This document shows, one piece after another, positions 6,947 to 8,319 of a stretch of DNA of 8,319 nt. Position numbers and translations under genes: made by a program. Position 1 is the first letter of the stretch; every line of letters begins with the position of its first letter. Source of the stretch: CAYFJO01 sp964343305 (lineage in GTDB: Bacteria > Planctomycetota > Planctomycetia > Pirellulales > Pirellulaceae); assembly GCA_964343305.1 (NCBI GenBank), contig CAYFJO010000461.1:1-8319 (forward strand), in the 5' to 3' direction. The notes beneath the pieces were generated by a model that saw nothing but the letters and a program-made list of their open reading frames with translations, was not told the DNA's origin and did no database searches.

Positions 6947-7063
6947 GCTGGCGAGTGACAAGATTGTCATTCACTTGCGGCAACTCGCAACATCGGCAAA
7001 TTCAGCAATTCGCGTACAAGAGGAGAAAAGGCAGCGAAACAAGTCGCACAAATTGACTAGCCG

Positions 7064-8095
7064 TTACGGTTTGAGTGTTGTGATCCAGAGAAACGGCTGG
7101 CCGGATTCGTCAACTCGGATTTCGTTCGTCAGCCGCGGTTTCGATTGTCCCAGCAAACGGTCGAAGACTTTCTTGTAATACGTGCGCTGCTCGGGAAGTG
7201 ACACGCGCACTTCCGAAAGTTCAACGCCGTAGCGGGCCATGTTGTTGTGGTCGTAAAGCAGCGGTGCCGCGATCTTTTGCTGAATGGCGTCGAGTGCGTC
7301 GGTGAGTTTGTAGTCCTGGCCGATTTCGACGGTCAGGAATTCGTACAATTTGGGAAACGTATCGGCCGGAGATTTTTCTGGTGGCCAGCCAACCGGCCAG
7401 ACTTCTTTCGCAACTCGCGCATCGCTGATCCAAAGCGTCACCGATCCGCCTTGTGGCCGGTGCGGTACAAGGACGAGGCCCAACGGTCGCAACGACGCAG
7501 CCAGTGCGGTTCCGGTGCTGACCCCGGCAAGCTCATCAAGAACGATCTCGTCGCTCGCCAAGCCCTCCTTGGCCGAAGCGTGAACTTTGATACCAATCGG
7601 AATCAATCGAATGATGCGTGCGATCACTTCGTTGGACTTTTCGCCTTTTGTTGAAAAAGGGATTTGTGTTGACAGACCTTCATGAACAGCGAGCAATTGT
7701 TTCCCGGTGAGACCAAAGGCCCCTTTCGGCGTGAACAATCCGTCGGTGCCATCCGCTTTGAGTTTTTCGGCCCAACTGCGAATGCCGCCGATATTGCTCA
7801 GCGAAAACGTCCCGCCTGGCAGACGAAGCTGATTCTTGCTAGTGAGGATGCCGAAGACTTGATATCGGGGTGATCGTTCCGTGCCCACGTTCTTAATGCC
7901 GCCTTCTTCGCCGCCGCGCCCGCTGTTGATGCGAACGCCGTCGATGCCGGCGCGACTTAGCGCTTCGACCCACCGCCGTTCACCGCCAAGTGGAAATCCC
8001 GGCTGAGTAATGAGTTGGAGTTCAATCGTGGCTGCACTGATCTGTGAGGCCACGAAAAGTGTAAAACAACTACCGAGAAATGAAGAAGATCGCAT
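7064..8095 (-). CDS. Sec-exported protein of unknown function, planctomycete type
   Basis: A 343-residue protein with an N-terminal signal peptide (about residues 1-21 or 1-22: MRSSS, a hydrophobic core FLGSCFTLFVAS, then SQISAA before TIELQL), so the mature protein is probably periplasmic or on the cell surface. I do not recognise a characterised family. The N-terminal half is Gly-rich with repeated GG pairs (LPGGTFSLSNIGGIRSW). The middle includes a segment rich in small residues (about 185-212). The C-terminal part (about 245-343) has LTDALDAIQQKIAAPLLYDH followed by beta-rich segments and ends in FLWITTLKP. This last portion vaguely recalls the short STN-like domains found in secretins and in many planctomycete exported proteins, but the resemblance is weak. 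The start is supported by GAGG (8105-8102) six bases upstream and by an extended -10 promoter. It lies upstream of the kinase on the same strand, but 356 bases separate them, so a shared operon is uncertain. Confidence 0.85.
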   Translation of the reverse strand: MRSSSFLGSCFTLFVASQISAATIELQLITQPGFPLGGERRWVEALSRAGIDGVRINSGRGGEEGGIKNVGTERSPRYQVFGILTSKNQLRLPGGTFSLSNIGGIRSWAEKLKADGTDGLFTPKGAFGLTGKQLLAVHEGLSTQIPFSTKGEKSNEVIARIIRLIPIGIKVHASAKEGLASDEIVLDELAGVSTGTALAASLRPLGLVLVPHRPQGGSVTLWISDARVAKEVWPVGWPPEKSPADTFPKLYEFLTVEIGQDYKLTDALDAIQQKIAAPLLYDHNNMARYGVELSEVRVSLPEQRTYYKKVFDRLLGQSKPRLTNEIRVDESGQPFLWITTLKP

Positions 8096-8101
8096 GATTC
8101 G

Positions 8102-8105
8102 CCTC
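8102..8105 (-). promoter_or_regulatory. Ribosome binding site of the exported-protein gene
   Basis: On the minus strand GAGG is followed by a six-base spacer (CGAATC) and the ATG at 8095. This spacing fixes the start, which also gives a clean signal peptide. Confidence 0.6.
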
Positions 8106-8144
8106 GACCAAACCGACGTGTTCCAACTTATCTGAGTTTGCAGA

Positions 8145-8174
8145 ATTATAGCATCTTGTAGAATAATCGAGCAA
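8145..8174 (-). promoter_or_regulatory. Predicted sigma70-type extended -10 promoter for the exported-protein gene
   Basis: On the minus strand TGCTATAAT (8153-8145) is a perfect -10 hexamer with the extended TGn element. TTGCTC (8174-8169) is a weak -35 candidate at an 18-base spacing. The surrounding DNA is AT-rich compared with the coding regions. Transcription would start near 8138, leaving a leader of roughly 40 bases before the ATG at 8095. Confidence 0.6.
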
Positions 8175-8269
8175 AGATTAGTGCAGATTACGAATTCGAG
8201 GCATCAAGGCAACAATTGCGACGAGAACGTTTGTTATTGTTCTATGCCGCCGCCACTTCGAAACGTCCG

Positions 8270-8319
8270 TTGGAGTACAGCCGTTAGGCTGCAATGACAG
8301 GCTAAAGCCTGGACTCCAA
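8270..8319. repeat. 50-base intergenic palindromic repeat (TTGGAGT...ACTCCAA)
   Basis: The left arm, 8270-8291 (TTGGAGTACAGCCGTTAGGC...), and the right arm, 8298-8319 (CAGGCTAAAGCCTGGACTCC...), are 22-base imperfect inverted repeats with four mismatches around a six-base loop. The right arm also holds a small internal palindrome (AGGCTAAAGCCT). The window ends exactly at the last paired base, so the element could continue. It lies in the upstream region of the exported-protein gene, about 95 bases from its predicted -35. It looks like an interspersed REP-like palindrome, and no coding capacity is visible. Confidence 0.75.

Larger units (their letters stand above)
6708..7063. other. Intergenic region between exported-protein gene and kinase gene
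   Basis: These 356 bases hold no credible gene. About 158 of them are the MITE-like element at 6789-6946. Left of it is a short hairpin (GCTCGC at 6755-6760 pairing with GCGAGC at 6771-6776). Right of it is a perfect TGACAA/TTGTCA pair at 6956-6969. A further small stem (TTGCG/CGCAA on the minus strand) lies near 6976-6991. None is followed by a convincing T-run, so I do not call a terminator. The kinase promoter must lie here if the gene is not co-transcribed with the exported-protein gene, but I see no convincing -35/-10 pair. Confidence 0.6.

Noticed and set aside
6956..6992. TGACAA/TTGTCA and TTGCG/CGCAA stems downstream of the exported-protein gene as a terminator
   Set aside because: The stems are only 5-6 base pairs and no T-run follows on the minus strand, so an intrinsic terminator is not supported.
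6731..7178. Small plus-strand open frames across the intergenic region (6731-6958, 6864-7178)
   Set aside because: They run through the MITE-like palindromes and into the end of the exported-protein gene, and have no motif or ribosome binding site.
8066..8095. Possible lipoprotein signal (LGSC, Cys at residue 10) in the exported protein
   Set aside because: The Cys comes too early and lies inside the hydrophobic core rather than after it. An ordinary signal peptidase I site near ISAA fits better.

Overview
The window looks like a piece of a Planctomycetota chromosome, probably from the Pirellulales side of the phylum. This is inferred from three things: a giant Ser/Thr-kinase/AAA/TPR/GAF/histidine-kinase fusion, a Sec-exported protein of a type I associate with planctomycetes, and several palindromic interspersed repeats. 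No RNA gene, CRISPR array or complete transposase gene is visible.

Layout. Positions 1-153 (+) hold the 3' end of ybeY (rRNA maturation endonuclease). Its stop overlaps the GTG start of a CorC/YbeX-like CBS-domain membrane protein (150-1442, +), reproducing the ybeY-ybeX order known from E. coli. Everything downstream is on the minus strand. Read in the direction of transcription it starts with an exported protein of unknown function (8095-7064), which has a good extended -10 promoter and a ribosome binding site. A 356-base intergenic region with a MITE-like hairpin element follows. Then comes a 1684-residue trifunctional kinase (6707-1653). Last is a response-regulator gene whose start overlaps the kinase stop (ATGA) but which breaks off after about 69 codons, at the codon where the phosphoacceptor Asp should be, a few bases from the end of ybeX.

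How the genes relate. The kinase and the small regulator were evidently a signalling pair: a regulated ATPase/TPR platform with an N-terminal Ser/Thr-kinase-like domain, a GAF sensor and a C-terminal histidine kinase, coupled to a receiver-only regulator. The regulator is now a remnant, so the histidine kinase is either an orphan or signals to a regulator elsewhere.

The most unusual structure is a 66-base imperfect palindrome inside the kinase gene. It is exactly 22 codons long, starts and ends on codon boundaries, and sits between the Walker B strand and the next core strand of the ATPase domain. It looks like an interspersed palindromic repeat that was inserted in frame and is translated. 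Two other palindromic repeats occur between genes: a roughly 158-base MITE-like element with candidate target duplications, and a 50-base palindrome at the right edge of the window.
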